Assembly (NCBI GenBank): GCA_963920765.1
Contig: OY987247.1
Location: 18,882,471 to 18,946,470 of the forward strand
Direction: 5' to 3'
Source of the DNA: Ulota crispa
Taxonomy: Eukaryota; Streptophyta; Bryopsida; Orthotrichales; Orthotrichaceae
Length of the DNA stretch: 64,000 nucleotides
The notes beneath the pieces were generated by a model. That model was not told where the DNA came from, searched no databases, and worked only from the letters and a program-made list of their open reading frames with translations. This document shows positions 25,134-38,789 of this stretch, piece after piece; within the stretch, counting starts at the first letter, position 1; each line of letters starts with the position of its first letter. The position numbers and the translations under genes were made by a program.

Positions 25134-28100
25134 ATGAGCAGTGGGGTCGATGACGCGCGTGTGAGGGAGTGGAGGGGGCCGCATTCTGCGCAGAGTTCGT
25201 GGGAGCGATTCCATCAGGACCAAGGAACGGCACTGCTCCATCGCCGTGCCATGCCGTCGCCGCAGTATTCCCGCCCTCCCTCCTTTAGCGGCAGTGCTGG
25301 GGTTGCGGGCCCTGGTTCTTCTTTTGGTAGAACAGTGAGCTCCAAGCAGCTCAGCACGCCGATGCAGTCCAGCCAGCCTGCCGTCGCCGTGGATTGCGGC
25401 GGGATGATCATTAGCTGGTGGGTACCGAATATTGCATGATCGATTGGTGCCTCTTCTATATCTATGAACTTAGGGCAAGTAGTATATGTATTCTGGAAAG
25501 TCGAATTGTGTAGTATGCAATTACATCATTATATCACCGTGGACCTGGTGATTTTGAGTCTCTTGAACGTATTGAGAATTCGAACTATTGTCTCCCCGCG
25601 TGGCGATAGGTAGCATGGAATAACTCCTTCCTTTTATATGTCTTTTGAGTAAGTGGTTCTTTCTTTCGAGGATATTTCTGAGCCTCAAATTAATTGGCGA
25701 AACCACATCAATAGAAAGTATCCTACATTCAAGTGAGTGGTCATCGAATATCTGTAATATTGGTAAAGGGTAATTGAACGTGCGTGGTATGGATCGATAT
25801 GATTGGGTAGTAGTCTTTGGTTGTACCTAGAACAGGACATGGGGTTTCGTCATGACTGGTTTGGAATCAGTGCAAAGTGGTGCGGCAGAAGTGTCTTCTA
25901 GTTGTTTGATTTAGAGCCTTATTGCAAAATTTGTATTGATTGTTTTACGCAGTTATGTTATTGTAGTCTTTCGTAGATGCAAAGGTGACCGTTCTGAAGT
26001 TCTGGGTTTGGATTGCACAGGAATCGGGCTGCTGAATTATTATATCAATGGAAGATGGACGACGTTTTGAATAAAAATTTGCTTGACATCATAATTCCGC
26101 AAAACAAGCAAACACTTGCTCTAGATTACATTTTGCGCGCGGGCCAAGGAGAAATCTGGACGGGGCTTCTGAGCTGTCGACGCAGAGATAATGTTGTTTT
26201 GAATACGGTGGTGACAATTAAACCTATTGCCGATGAGAATCAGAGTATTACTGGAGTTTGGTTTTGTACTGAACCGTACTCCATGCCAGAATTTATGCCC
26301 AGAAAATATTCCGAGGACGGCATTGGGAAGCCTATTAATGAGGAGAATGTAGCAGACTCATCCCAGTCTCCAAAGAGTGGTGGTGACGTTCTAGGGAAGA
26401 ACTTTTTGGTATGTGCATCTGGCCATTTCTTCTATGTTTGTTGCGTGTGTTCTAGATCAGTGCTCTCTTCTTTGTTTGACCTGTGCTTCCGGCCTCAAAT
26501 TTTAGTATAAGTTGTTCTTATCAGTCAGGGTTTCTCTGCACATGGATTTTGAATTTTAAAAGGACGTTTAGGCGCCCAGTGTAATCAGTATCGGAAGTTA
26601 AGGTTCGAGACTGCACGATCTTTCAGTGCGTATTTTAGTAGCAAGTTTTGCTCTTACGTAGATAGGCTTTGGGCTCGGTTGCTTGTAAGGTTTTTTCTAC
26701 AAAGCGATAGCAATGCACGAAGGTGGATTGGAATCAGTTGTTTGATTCATTTGCTTTCGTGCTTATTTTTCCGTTCTGGAACTGAATCGGTGGCTTGTTT
26801 TTATTAGCATTCATACCGTGAATTGTCTATTGATCACGTATCCAGTATAATCCTTGCGGGGTTATTCCCAAAATATATAACTTTGAATTTCTCAACAGAG
26901 ATTGGGGCGTAGTTCGGTGGAACAACTTTTGCGGAAACTGCACATTGGAGTCGGGAACCGGCAAGAAGAAGACAGCGCAGGGCTCCCAGGATGGCCTCCT
27001 GAAAGACAAAACTCGTGGGATTCTGAGCATGATTATGATTTTCTTCAAGAGAGGGACCGCTTATCGCATAATCCTATTGCTAGCAGGATACAAAGTGATT
27101 CTTACAGAAGCAGCGATGCTAATCATTCCGATGCACTGTCACTGCCTCTTGTTGCTGTTGGCCAAAATTCTGGGCTGTACAATACAGGAAGAGATCCGGA
27201 GCATGAGGAATATGGTGGTTTTCAGGTATAACAACAATATATGTGGTACTTCGTTTGCCCATCTTCTCTTTCCCTTGTAGACATTTTTGCCTTCCTGTGT
27301 AAAGCCAGGCAGTTTTAAGTGAACCTGATAGTTCATGCCTTTCATGATTGGATGTTTTCATGTCATTGTTGACATCGTCCTTCAGCGGCAACATTGTGTC
27401 ATATTTCTTTCTCTTAGATTCCACAAAATTGAGCGAACCTAGGTCGGAAGCTTATATAATTATGAAAGAAATTTGAAGAAAGATGACTATGTTAAGAACT
27501 GGTGGTTAAATTCAATGTTGATCGTTTAGCTGAATCAGGTCGCGTTGCTGATTCTGGGCTTGTTTTTTCATTTGCCTCGGACGTATCCTGTAGAAACGAA
27601 GACTTTATCCGTGGTTTCCAGCAATGAGTTTTTGTTTGAAACTTTGGAGCTGATTTTGTGTAGAAGGAAGCAGGAAACATGGAACAGTGCCTGATCAAGT
27701 AGGTTAAAGTGCCTTAGCGGTAGATAGTTACTTCTACAGATTAGGGACCAAGATCCAGTCAGACGTGTGGAGAACAGAAGCAGACTATATTAATGGAACC
27801 TAATTATTCAGTAAGTGAAAGGCAATGGAAGGGGTAACTTGAATTAACAACCTTGTTCTAGAACTTATAACCTTCTCGTTTCCTGAGTAATAATGTGATT
27901 CCACATTCATTTGTGAAAGGCAGTGCTAGCTACCACACAAGATTGAGATAGTCGAAATGGATCGTTGTCATATAGGGGCACTTTTACCTCATACCGGTTT
28001 ATTTAAGCTAGCCGAGAAGGCGCAACTTTCATCAACTACCTTCTTGTACGGAGGTTACCAGTGTATATTTCGGCAGTGGCCACCGTAGCACATTTAGAGA

Positions 28101-31100
28101 TATAAGCTGGAGATAATATGAGAAGTTTACAGACTATCTTGCCATCCTGGTTAGAAGCAAGAGTCATCCTTATTTGAAGTGGTTTCAATGCCGACTCGTT
28201 TAAAGTTATCTTGATATGACGGGACTGAGATTTAGTGAATGCTTGAAATGCCTTTTCACTATTCAGAGAAGCTTCACTGATGCATCCAGTTGTCGTACAT
28301 ATACGGAATTTTTCTGCCTCCTTTGGTCATAGTATTCCACGTTGAAATGTATTCTGGTTCTGGTTCAGTTGCTTTTCGGACATCTAGTGGAAGTGCAGCG
28401 AATTTTATATTAGAAAGCCTAACGTCGCTTCTGTACAGGGAATCTCAGCCGAAAGCACGGCATGGACTGCTTGGACTGGGCCTGCTGGAGGAATTAATTT
28501 TCAGCAAGCTGAGGAGGATTTTCAGCTACAGCTGGCACTGGCATTACGAGTTGCAGCTGAAGCTGCAGCTGTTGATGATCCATACTCATCTGCAAACAAA
28601 AGGGGTCCACTAAGAAGTATGCAGTTGGTGCCAGGTGTCAGCCGTGTGGAGTCTACAGCTTATCGGTACTGGGTGAGTGTTTTGTGTCCTCTCTGGATTT
28701 GTTTGACGGAGCATTCGAGTAGGTTGTATAGAGCACGGTCGCGTTTGTAGGCACTGCAGATAGTAATAGATTTTTGGTCGAACTGAAATCGCTTTATGTA
28801 AAAGTGTGAATTCGGATGTGTTTGTACTCCAGGTGAGCAATTGCTTGGGTTATGAAGACCGTATCGAGGATGGCTTTTATGAAGTTTGGGGGATGAGCCC
28901 CTATGTTTGGTCCATGTGCACAGATTCAAATGAATTTGGGCGCATGCCTCCTTTAGAGTCACTTCGGACTGTTAATCCGACGGAGGCAAAGTTTGAAGTT
29001 GTTCTTGTAGATAGAAACGGAGATCTGCACCTTCATGAACTTGAGGATAAGGCAGTGGGATTTGCATATGATTCTCAAGAAGTTCTCGATTTGGCAACTA
29101 AGTTGGCCCAGATGGTGGCAACTCAAATGGGAGGTCCTGCAGGATCCGATGAGGCATTAATGGATACATGGCGTGTTAGTACCACAAAAATGACTCAGCA
29201 GCTTGGAAGCGTAGTCCTCCCAATTGGACTTCTGAATTGTGGCTTGGGTAGGCATAGGGCCTTGTTGTTCAAGGTATATTATTCCGCTTCTCTGAACTGT
29301 GATTAATTGAAGAATTCAATGTTCAAAGCAATGCTGTGACACTCTGCGTGCTTTCAGGTGATGGCGGATAGTGTGGGGCTGCCATGTCGTCTTGTTCATG
29401 GATCTTCGTATCGTGGCAATGAAGATGATGTAATGGTTATTGTTAAATGTGGAGATGACAGGTATGGTTGTTCCTTGCTCTTGATAACATGAGTTTATTT
29501 GCTTGGAAAATCGTTGTCAATTTTCAAGAAATTCACTTACCAGCATTCCAAGATAGTGTTTATTTGGTCAACCTGAAATAGTGCAAAGATTTTAGCACCT
29601 GGAAGCAGCCATTGAGGGTGATTAATTTCTGACGTGCTGTCGATTTCATTTTCTTCAGGGAGTGGATGGTTGATCTCCTTAGTAAGCCTGGACAAACAAT
29701 GCCTCCTGATTCCCGGCTAGCTGCTCCTCCTGCTGTGATCGCATCACCCTTGCAATTCGAGAGGTCCAGTCCATTTGCTGGCAGTAGTGTTTCTGTAGTT
29801 CACTGGGCACGAGGCGAAGTGGGTTTTAACGAAGGACGAAGTGACGCACAACTAGAAGGTGCTCCTGAGTTGGTCATGACGGCGGCTAGCACTGTCGCTG
29901 TTGCTGCAGTCAATATTAAGACTGGTACTGATGTTGATAAGGTCTCTGTTAATTCTCCTCGTGCACAGAATATGGGTGTGTGGAGGGGGGGTATTCCTTC
30001 ACCAAGAGGAAATATTGCGGCTCAGCCATTTGATTTTACTCCCTTGCAGTTTGACCAGCGGACTAGTGTAGCGCAGATCGCAAAAGAACGAGAAATGGAG
30101 AAGGAAAACAGCTTGCCAATGGAGAATCTACAGGGATCTCAAACTACTTACATTCAGGATGTACCAAGAAATAGGAATTCTGATGTAATATCTGCTGGAC
30201 CGTTGGACAATGAATTAGCTGGGCGCGTTAATGAGGGGAAGGGAGGAACTCCAAGTAGCCAGGAAGAGGACTCAAGTAGGTTAACAGCTGAGCAGCTGGT
30301 TGAAAATGCAGTCGAATTTGCAAGGGAGTTTGAGATCCTATGGGAGGATCTTATGATTGGTGAACGGATAGGACAAGGTACTCTTCTTCTTTCTTCGTCT
30401 ACTGACTTAGTTATCAAGTGATACTACGGGGCCAAGTTTGAGCATTGCGAAGTTATCAGAATATACTTATGAGTCTGAAGTTTCATTCGAGGTTCCTGGT
30501 TTTTTAATGGGTGTTTTTATTCTTCTTTACAGTCATTTCATGTTGGCGTATTACTAGCCTCGTCCTTACGTCAGTATTTCTGCACTGTTCTCTACGAACT
30601 CTTCATATTCTTTTTTTTCCTCACTCGTTCCATATTTAATAAGTAAACGTTTTAACCTGTGGTAGGATCTTATGGTAAAGTATATCGGGCCGATTGGCAA
30701 TGTTCGGTGAGTAACCTGTATTCTTTGTATCGAAACTGCAAATATTTTTAAATTCAATTTCTGTTTATAGAAATCTTCACTGGACGTTTAGCATTTCATT
30801 AAATTTTATGATCTGAATTATGTATAGAAGTTAATGTGTTCTCTTCTATGGTTGATAGCATATTTTTGTGTTATAGGTTTAAACCAGCGACCGGTTTCAT
30901 TGCAGGATGTGGCTGTCAAGGTATTTCTAGATCAGGACTTGAAGGTGGAGGCATTAGATGAGTTCAGGAGAGAGGTATGTCGTAGGCGACTTGTGAAATC
31001 TGAAGCTGTTAATTACAAGGTTATTTTAAACCAGCCAATCTGCATATATCTTCTTCCTTAGTAAGCATTAACGTGTTCGTCCCAGCTTGACAAATATAAA

Positions 31101-33789
31101 TTAGTACTGTTGTCTATACTGGTGGTCTCGATTGATTTCAACATTTACCTGGAATTGGCCTGCAGTATATACGCCTTTTAACTTCACTCGTTTGCTTAAC
31201 CTGATACCATGTTGTCTGTACAGGTAACTATCATGAGGCGACTGAGGCATCCTAATGTCGTTCTTTTCATGGGAGCAGTCACGGTGCCTCCCAACCTATC
31301 GATCGTCACTGAATTTTGCCCAAGGTTTGTCACTGAACCTTTCTGGTATGACATTGTAACGGCACTTAGGATTTGCAGTGAAAACTGTTTTGGCACTGAA
31401 CTGCCCCTTCAATCTATTTTTTTCAGGGTTTTTGATTGCAATGGAATTACAGAGCGCTAGAGTTGCTAAGTCATTGTAGTTTCATGGGTGCAGAGGAAGT
31501 CTGTACAGGCTGCTTCATAGACCCAATCGAGAGCTTGATGAGCGCCGACGTATACGCATGGCTTTGGACGTAGTACGTCCTCTACAAATGTCGGCTGAAC
31601 TTCATTTTGATTGTGCTATAAAAGTTCTCATATAGCACAAAATTTTAGTACCTCAAATTTTGCTGCTTTTTGGAAGATTTAAAACTTTTGGAATGGTGCA
31701 ACTACTTTCAGCTTAAGAGGGAGAAATGTGGTGAGTCGTTGCAAGATGTTGCAATATGTTAGAAAAAGCTTTTTGTGGTAAAGGTTAGGTCGTTGACTTG
31801 GCTTTTACCGACTGATTACGCATTTGTGGCCTTGCTGCAGGTCAAAGGAATGAATTATCTGCATCGCTCCTCGCCACCAATAGTACATAGGGACCTTAAG
31901 TCTCCTAATCTACTGGTCGACAAGAACTGGACTGTGAAGGTTCGTCAAGGCTAGATTTGCTACTATTATGTCCATGCATAACAGTGCCCTGTTTTAATTT
32001 GATGCTTTTTGTTATTTGAGTACGAGCGCAGCTCTAGTTGTTAATATGTTCCCCTCACCTTTATCTTTGGACAGTTTCTACTGTCGTTTCCGTTGAGGTC
32101 TAATGCCACTTTATTGTTGATTTTGCGTTACTTGGTGCAGGTGTGTGATTTTGGACTCTCCAGGTTGAAGCACAACACTTTTTTGACCTCAAAATCTAGC
32201 GCTGGAACGGTATATTTCACAAAGCATGTTTACTTACTATTTGAAATCACTTTTTCTTCGTCTTGAGAAAGACGGCAAACTGGTTTATGTCCGACACAGA
32301 CCCAATGAAGGTTAACTAGGTAGTTTATGCTGCAGTTGACATGACACCATATTTGTACTGGTTTTATTTTTTTCAGCCGGAGTGGATGGCACCTGAAGTG
32401 CTTCGGAACGAACTGTCGGATGAAAAGTAAGTCCTGACCTTCTCGTTACAATTGCTTGGTCACCTGCTTTTTGTACTTTTCAGTTGCATATGATGTAAGA
32501 TTACAGCCATGAATACTGATTGCATTGATTTTTCATGCGTGAAAGTTCTCTTCTTTCTAGATTTGTAGAAGACTCTACATCTAAGAGTAGCAGGACAGAT
32601 TTCCAAACGCAGGCTAGTTTTAAAATCGTGCGAGTATTTGAGAGAGAAGTGCATTTCTGTTCCTTTTAGTACTATACTTCACGGGTATTATCGGGATGAA
32701 TTATTCTACATAGCAGAATAAAGTGAACAAAAATAGAATCCTAATCTCTCGAAGTAGTGTCTGTTCTAATCTGCTCTCATTGTTCTTGAACGTAAGCTTC
32801 TTTCCCCTGTCCTGGAGTACCTCCAAATTCTCCGTATGGAAAAGTTAAACCCAAGATGTAGCCCTCCTAAACTCTCCCTTTTCTTCAATTCGCAAACGAG
32901 ACATGGAGCAGTAATATAGAGCTCTCTAACTTCCTAGTCGGAAGAATATTGCAAACCAGATAGTATTACGATCGCTTCTATGCGTCAGAACTGGGCAGAC
33001 ATCTGGAAATGTGGTTGTTCTACTTCGTAATGAGTTGCTCGGGTTGTTCAGATCGGACGTGTACAGTTTTGGGGTCATACTCTGGGAGCTTGAAACCCTC
33101 CAGCAACCCTGGGCGGGCATGAATCCTATCCAGGTCAGCCTCTATTGACGTTTGTAAATTGCATATAGGTTCTGTTTTTCCATCATCAAAACGTAACTCC
33201 TTCAAAGTTTTCTTAAGCTGTAAATCTGTGAGGTTAGTTATTAGTTGGGTGTCTTGTTGGAATGGCTCATCATCTTGTGGTGTGCAGGTGGTGGGTGCTG
33301 TTGGATTCCAGCACAGAAGACTTCCGATACCTGAGAACATTGATCCAGCTGTAGCTAATATTATCCAAGCTTGCTGGCGCATGTACGTGACAAATATTTA
33401 TTTTTTGCCAATGTTTTGTCACTTGTGGAATAACCTAGCCAAGAAACAGTTCGGTAGTATTTATTCAGTTCATTTTTAGCAGATTCTTTGTCATCGTGTG
33501 ACTTTGTTGCATTGGAAACGACCACCTTTTATATTGTTTCAGATATTTCCATTCTTCGAGAATTCTATTGTCCAAGTTTTTGTCTCCGTGCTCCTTAGTC
33601 CTCCCATTCATGGAAAGCGGTGGGGAGATCATGAAAATATCTTACAAAACGTCTGAAACTTTCAGGGATCCAAGACAAAGACCTACTTTCTCGGACATAA
33701 TGCAAGAGCTAAAGCCTTTGACGCGTCCTCCAATAGGACAAGCTGGAGGAGCTAGTACGCTAAGAAGTTCTGCTGCTCACGATTTTTAA
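25134..33789 (+). CDS. ANR: ANR/ARK-like Raf-type MAPKKK: PAS + EDR + kinase (17 exons, 1101 aa)
   Basis: Exons: 25134-25417, 26021-26408, 26899-27225, 28439-28672, 28833-29273, 29358-29461, 29659-30377, 30666-30706, 30906-30974, 31224-31324, 31494-31572, 31841-31939, 32141-32209, 32377-32426, 33052-33133, 33288-33382, 33666-33789. All 16 introns are GT-AG and all phases close, giving 3306 nt with no stop. A PAS fold (about residues 82-185, [15 protein letters not shown] to CTEPY) is followed by an EDR/CTR1 domain (355-620, [38 protein letters not shown]). The kinase (about 820-1080) is complete: GxGxxG at 831-836, VAVK Lys851, HRDLKSPN Asp947, DFG Asp965, EWMAPE. This is the trimodular layout of Physcomitrella ANR/ARK/CTR1L, which acts upstream of SnRK2 in ABA and osmotic-stress signalling. 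ATG 25134 was chosen because the upstream extension lacks ATG; 25251 is a later alternative. The gene symbol is by architecture only. Confidence 0.93.
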
Positions 33790-34473
33790 CCAAGCCGAGG
33801 GTGCCTGGATGTCTGGGTTTTAAAGATGAATTGAGGAACGATTTTGCTATGTAGAATTGACGCTTTGCATCGCACGATTGTGTATATGATTTTGAGACCA
33901 GGTTTAAACTAGATTGGTACAGGATCTTTTTGCGGTCTCAGTTTTTGTTTCAGGCTATCAATGCCTTGATGTTATGGTAGTGTATTACTGAATTGGTGGA
34001 GTAATTGTTTCGAGCGACCGGTATATTTTGGCATTGAGCATGATTATAAATGTGATACCTTTGAATTTTAAGCGGTCACTTTGTTGGGTGACTCAACCCC
34101 ACTCTGACATTGTTGGGTTTCAAAACATTGCTTTACTGTTTCGGCTGTGTTTAACCCCCGACGGGCCCTTGGGCTCTGAGCTAAGGTACCAAATACGGTC
34201 GCAACCAATATTCAGAAGTTTGAATCAGCTGGAAATCAAGTATTGGAAATGAAGTGTTACAACCATACATATTGAAGGGTTCTAGGATGGTGGTCGCATA
34301 AAAATAATTGGAAAGCCCTCAAAATAGTACATATACATACAATTGCAAAGAGCTTTTGTTATGACAAGGGGTTAACCCTTGAATGCTTCAAAGGACCAGA
34401 ATTGGTCCTCACAAGATTCTACATGCTTGTTTGAGGTATTGGATATATTCTTTTGACCTTGTTATAAACTACA
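33790..34473. other. 3' flank of the kinase gene
   Basis: Holds the 3' untranslated region. I see no canonical AATAAA. Around 34369-34415 there is 'ttaacccttgaatgc', then 'ggaccagaattggtcc', a near-palindrome related to the ends of the element that follows. Confidence 0.4.
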
Positions 34474-35396
34474 AGTATTAACTCTTTAAGGACCATGCGA
34501 CCATATTTTGGTCGTTGGGAGTGGTTTTTGGCTTGTAGGTTGAAATCGCTCAATAATTTGGTTTTTGGTCTTGAAGTACACATGTGATCACAAGAATTTT
34601 GGATCCATCTAAAAAAATAACAATGTAATTGGGTATGTGAGTTGACAAATAATGATGTTTATACAGCATGATTTCAAAATATGTATCCATTTTTTGTCAA
34701 AGATGGATCAAAGCAACAACACAATACATCAAACATCCAAGAAGAATGTCAAGTTTCAATTGCACAATTCTAAAAAAATTCAAATTGCTTAAGAAATTTG
34801 TTTGTATTGTTTTCCTATATGGTATTAGTATAATTGTAGTATTTGAAGATCTACTAAACTGGTGTTGTCATTTTGGCTTTAAAACACGTCATCCTACATT
34901 TAAGGCCAATTCTTGATTGCTTTCACCAATTGGATTTTCCATAACAATTATCAAATTTCTTATAGAATTGTTTTAGGGTAGCAAAGAAAATGGGATTTTT
35001 TACCCTTTTTGTCCACTTAGCTACACCTTGTGATTGCTATTTTTGTCTATTTTGTGTGAAACTAGTCTTGTTGGAAAGGTGGGAAAGCCTCTTTTCTAGA
35101 AATGTAAGGCTCTTTTCAATCAAAGCTTGCATGAAACGATAACATTCAAAACCACACAAGCATGAAACACTAGAGATTTTTCGCATACGGCTCGCTCAAT
35201 CATTATAATTTTTCACCTCCAACGGTAGATCTAGCTAAAATTTTGGTGCTTTAAAGTGAACAAGGTGTACTTCCCATTCGTACGATTGGAATACTGAAAA
35301 TGGATCCATATTTGAGTTAATTGCACATCTAAGTTTACAACCCTTGTTTTTAGTGGATTCTGTGAAAATGGGTGTGGTCCTTAAAGGGTTAAAGTA
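34474..35396. mobile_element. MITE-like element with 18-bp inverted ends and 4-bp duplication
   Basis: 34478-34495 (TTAACTCTTTAAGGACCA) and the complement of 35375-35392 (TTAACCCTTTAAGGACCA) match at 17 of 18 positions. AGTA lies directly outside each end (34474-34477 and 35393-35396), as a target-site duplication would. The 880-bp interior is AT-rich and has no convincing ORF. It lies about 0.7 kb past the kinase stop codon. The superfamily is unclear from a 4-bp duplication. Confidence 0.6.
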
Positions 35397-38300
35397 TTCA
35401 AGTTGTCCATGCAAGTGGAGTATTGGCAAGGCATGTTGAATGTTATACAAGTATCTCAAGAGTTTTAATTGGGTGAAACACCATATGGGGTGTGGTGGTA
35501 GGTAATGTTCTACAAGCTACAACTAATCAATACTCATTGCAAGTGTCCTAGCATGTGCTGTGGTAATGGGAAACTTGTCAGCAAGGGTTCAAACATATTC
35601 TAAACCTTTGTTGTGGCAACCCTCACCAATTGTGCTAGTCTTTTTTTTTCCATACAATAGCAAATTGAAGACCTAAAACTTAACCTACAAAGAAGTAGAA
35701 TCTTCAACAATTTGCAATTGTGGGTCATTGCAAGAAATACTTCATAGTTTTGTCTCAAAATTGCTATTTTCATCAGAAATTCTGCCACTGCTACATGTAC
35801 TAGAAGTATTGGTAGGCCTCCCTGCAGTACAGATTTGAACTGTCCGTCATTCCAAAGATGTACTGCAAGCACGGCAAGTGGCCAAAAAGTAGTGGCCAGC
35901 TATAATGACAATGGGCCAAGTACTCTGTGGCGGTTAACAATGGGCCGCCACGTGGCCCAAGGCGCCAGATCATTCATCTCCGACGGTAATGGATGATATT
36001 TGCTTGTGGATGGCTTCTCTGTCACGCTGTAGGGGTTGCAAGTTAGGGTCTGCAAAATGTTGTGTTATGTTTGAAGCAGAGGGGTGGTGGTTGAAAGTGT
36101 TTACGCAATCAAACATTTTCATTGACTTTGCTGTAGTAGGTGCAATCTTCTCTAGGTTCTAAGTCTTTTGCTACAGCAGGTTTAGCATCCTCAATTTAGG
36201 TCTTTTAGTTTGACAAAGGTCGCGCTTTTAGGTCTAGCAGACATTTGGACCTTGACGGACAGTTTTTGGGGTACAAATTGTGGTGTGGGGATTGCGTCTT
36301 TGGGGATTGAGGAGTTCAAGCTCACACTTGCAGTTTCAGCTGGTACAAAAATGACAGAGCTAAGTGTGTACTACAGCCAACGCTCTTTCTGCATTTTTGT
36401 TATATGCAATTATAAAGTTTTAGAGTTTAGGATTTAGGTAGGATGGTGTTGTCCAAGTCATTTATTATTTTGGTGGATTTAGAGTTCAGTCTGAGGTGAG
36501 TTTAGAGTTTATTGGAACAGGGCACTGTTGTTGGTTTCCAACAACATTGGCATGTTACCATAGTATTCTCTACTATAGCGCTCTGGACTTTGCCATATGC
36601 TGCAGGGTCGATTACCTTAGATTTGCAAAATTCCAGTCTTACGTTGTGACACGTTTTCATAATGGTTTTTCTAGTTTTCTTTTTCAAGGTCTGACTTCCA
36701 TATTCTTGTTGTCTTTAGAGCTGGATAATGCAAGTTGGAGGAGTTTGTGTCAGTCAAATAGAAGGAATTGGGCGTCCAAGTCTGTTCTAGCTTACCTTTC
36801 TAGATCCTCTTCCTCCATCATTTGATATTGTTAAAGGTTTCACTTTAGTAGACCAACACCAACTCTAAATTCAGCTAACAGTGAATGCCACTTACTAGAG
36901 ACTGAGCGCAAAATGCAACATTGTAACTTACCATGACTTTTGGTTAAAAAAATTCAATGATACACTCCCTTCTTTCCATGAGTATGTCAACTTCAAGTTT
37001 GTCATTTCTATTATAAGTCATGATTATTGAAGAACACAGCGGAATTATAGAAACTGGTCCTTAGACAGCACTCAACACATCACTAAGCACTTATATTATT
37101 TACGCTTATTTAGCCATTAAACACAAAAAGCCAATTGAATTAGAGCATGCAAACATATGTACCATAGTTCCTTCATTCTATTTTTGTCAACTTCTCCACG
37201 TTCTATTTTTTGTATTTATTGTGTGATTAATTTTGAGTTTGTTCACCTACATTCCTCCATGGAAAAGGAAATGTTGTAAGAAATTCAAAGCACACATTTA
37301 TTAAACATATACAAGAACCTATAAAGATACAAGAGTAACCAGTAATCATTGTTTTGAAGGGGGGGGATTTTGCTCAAGATTACTAAAACAAATACTACCT
37401 CCACCGTCTGGATGAAAACCATGCCAGCAACTCTGCTTCTGTCAACAGGTCTATATTCTCAATGGATACCAGAATGACAATAATCTTCGCTTGACAATCA
37501 TTTCAATTATATACAATTGGATTCTATGTTGTGTAAAGTTTGTAGCATTAAGTGATACCTACGTCCTATTTTTTTAGGGGGGAAATGAAAGTTTCTTTTA
37601 TGATAATAGGTTATTCATTCCATACCTATGTATTTTGTGATTGTAATCGTAAAATGCCTAATTGTCCCTAATTTTTAAAAATACTTCTTTCCTTTATCCA
37701 AAAATTTCTTTCCAATTGACCTAAAGTATTACGCATTCTCTTGCCAAAGTTGCTAATACGATTCAGTCTACGTGGCTGCGGTCACTATGTTTGCAGCAGT
37801 ACCTGCTTGTCATGGGCTCTATATTGTGTAGGATGTACACGGTTAGCAGGAATCCGTGCTTCAGTGCTGAACCCAACGTTGTCGTAGGGGTTGTTGGTAC
37901 TACTTTGTCAATGGCTGTAGAAGTGACACACGCCTAGTGCTCTGTTCCTATGCATTCCTGGGTTTCAGGTGTCCACAGTACTTGTAGTAGGACTTCACCT
38001 ATTGATGAACATGTTTGGTTTAGCATTGTGGGGAAAGGTTTGTTTTTTTAAGTGCTCGCAGAGGTCGCACAGCAGCTACTCAGCAATTCAAGCAGTTCTA
38101 GTACCATAGTGGCTTATGCTCTTTCCACTTGATTCTTCTATAGACGTCTTCTCTGTACTTTCACAAGTACTATCTACATTACTCACTCATGTTACCTATC
38201 CAATGCCTCCACATCACTTATTCTCTTCTAGACTCCTACTATTGTTAATAGTACATCTCGTGCTTCCCCTACCAGTAGTCACAAGCCCATGAACGATGCC

Positions 38301-38789
38301 ATATTGGCCACACTTGTATTCCTACATTACTGTTAGGTGTAGTAAGTGATGTTTGGCTAGAATCTATGCACCCATTCTAGTATACGCCTCGAGGACTATG
38401 TCATTCCTCTACTAAGTGCCGTAATAATGATGCTAGTGGCACATGTCTTAGTAGTAATTTGTCATTGTCTTCTACTGCCGCACTGCTGCTTGCTGTTGTC
38501 CTTAGTAAGTGTTATGAAAGTATGGGCGATAGTGTCTTTGCTGTCCTGTTTAGTACCTCTCGGCGACTCTCCTAGTACTCCAGCTACAGTAGCAGTCCTT
38601 TTATAACCGCTACCTAGTACTACATGCGGAAATAGTAACACTTGGAGGGAATACTGGTTATGTTGTTTGCATAGTGACTTGTACTTCTAGTAGTAATGCT
38701 TGATCTTGTTTCTTCACGCTGAATTTCTCCTTCTCCAAAAACCATTGTATTGCATGTACTGTTGCTATAATTACCTTCCCCCCTTTTCA
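35397..38789. other. Gene-free stretch
   Basis: No gene is supportable. 35930-35970 has a small palindrome-like 'gggccgccacgtggccca'. 36210-36437 and 36496-36825 are frames without domains. 38100-38720 is unusually rich in 'agtacta' and 'tagtagt' words, probably simple-sequence decay. Confidence 0.45.

Noticed and set aside
30154..30417. 87-codon minus-strand ORF
   Set aside because: Antisense to exon 7 of the kinase gene, whose plus-strand frame is conserved and spliced.
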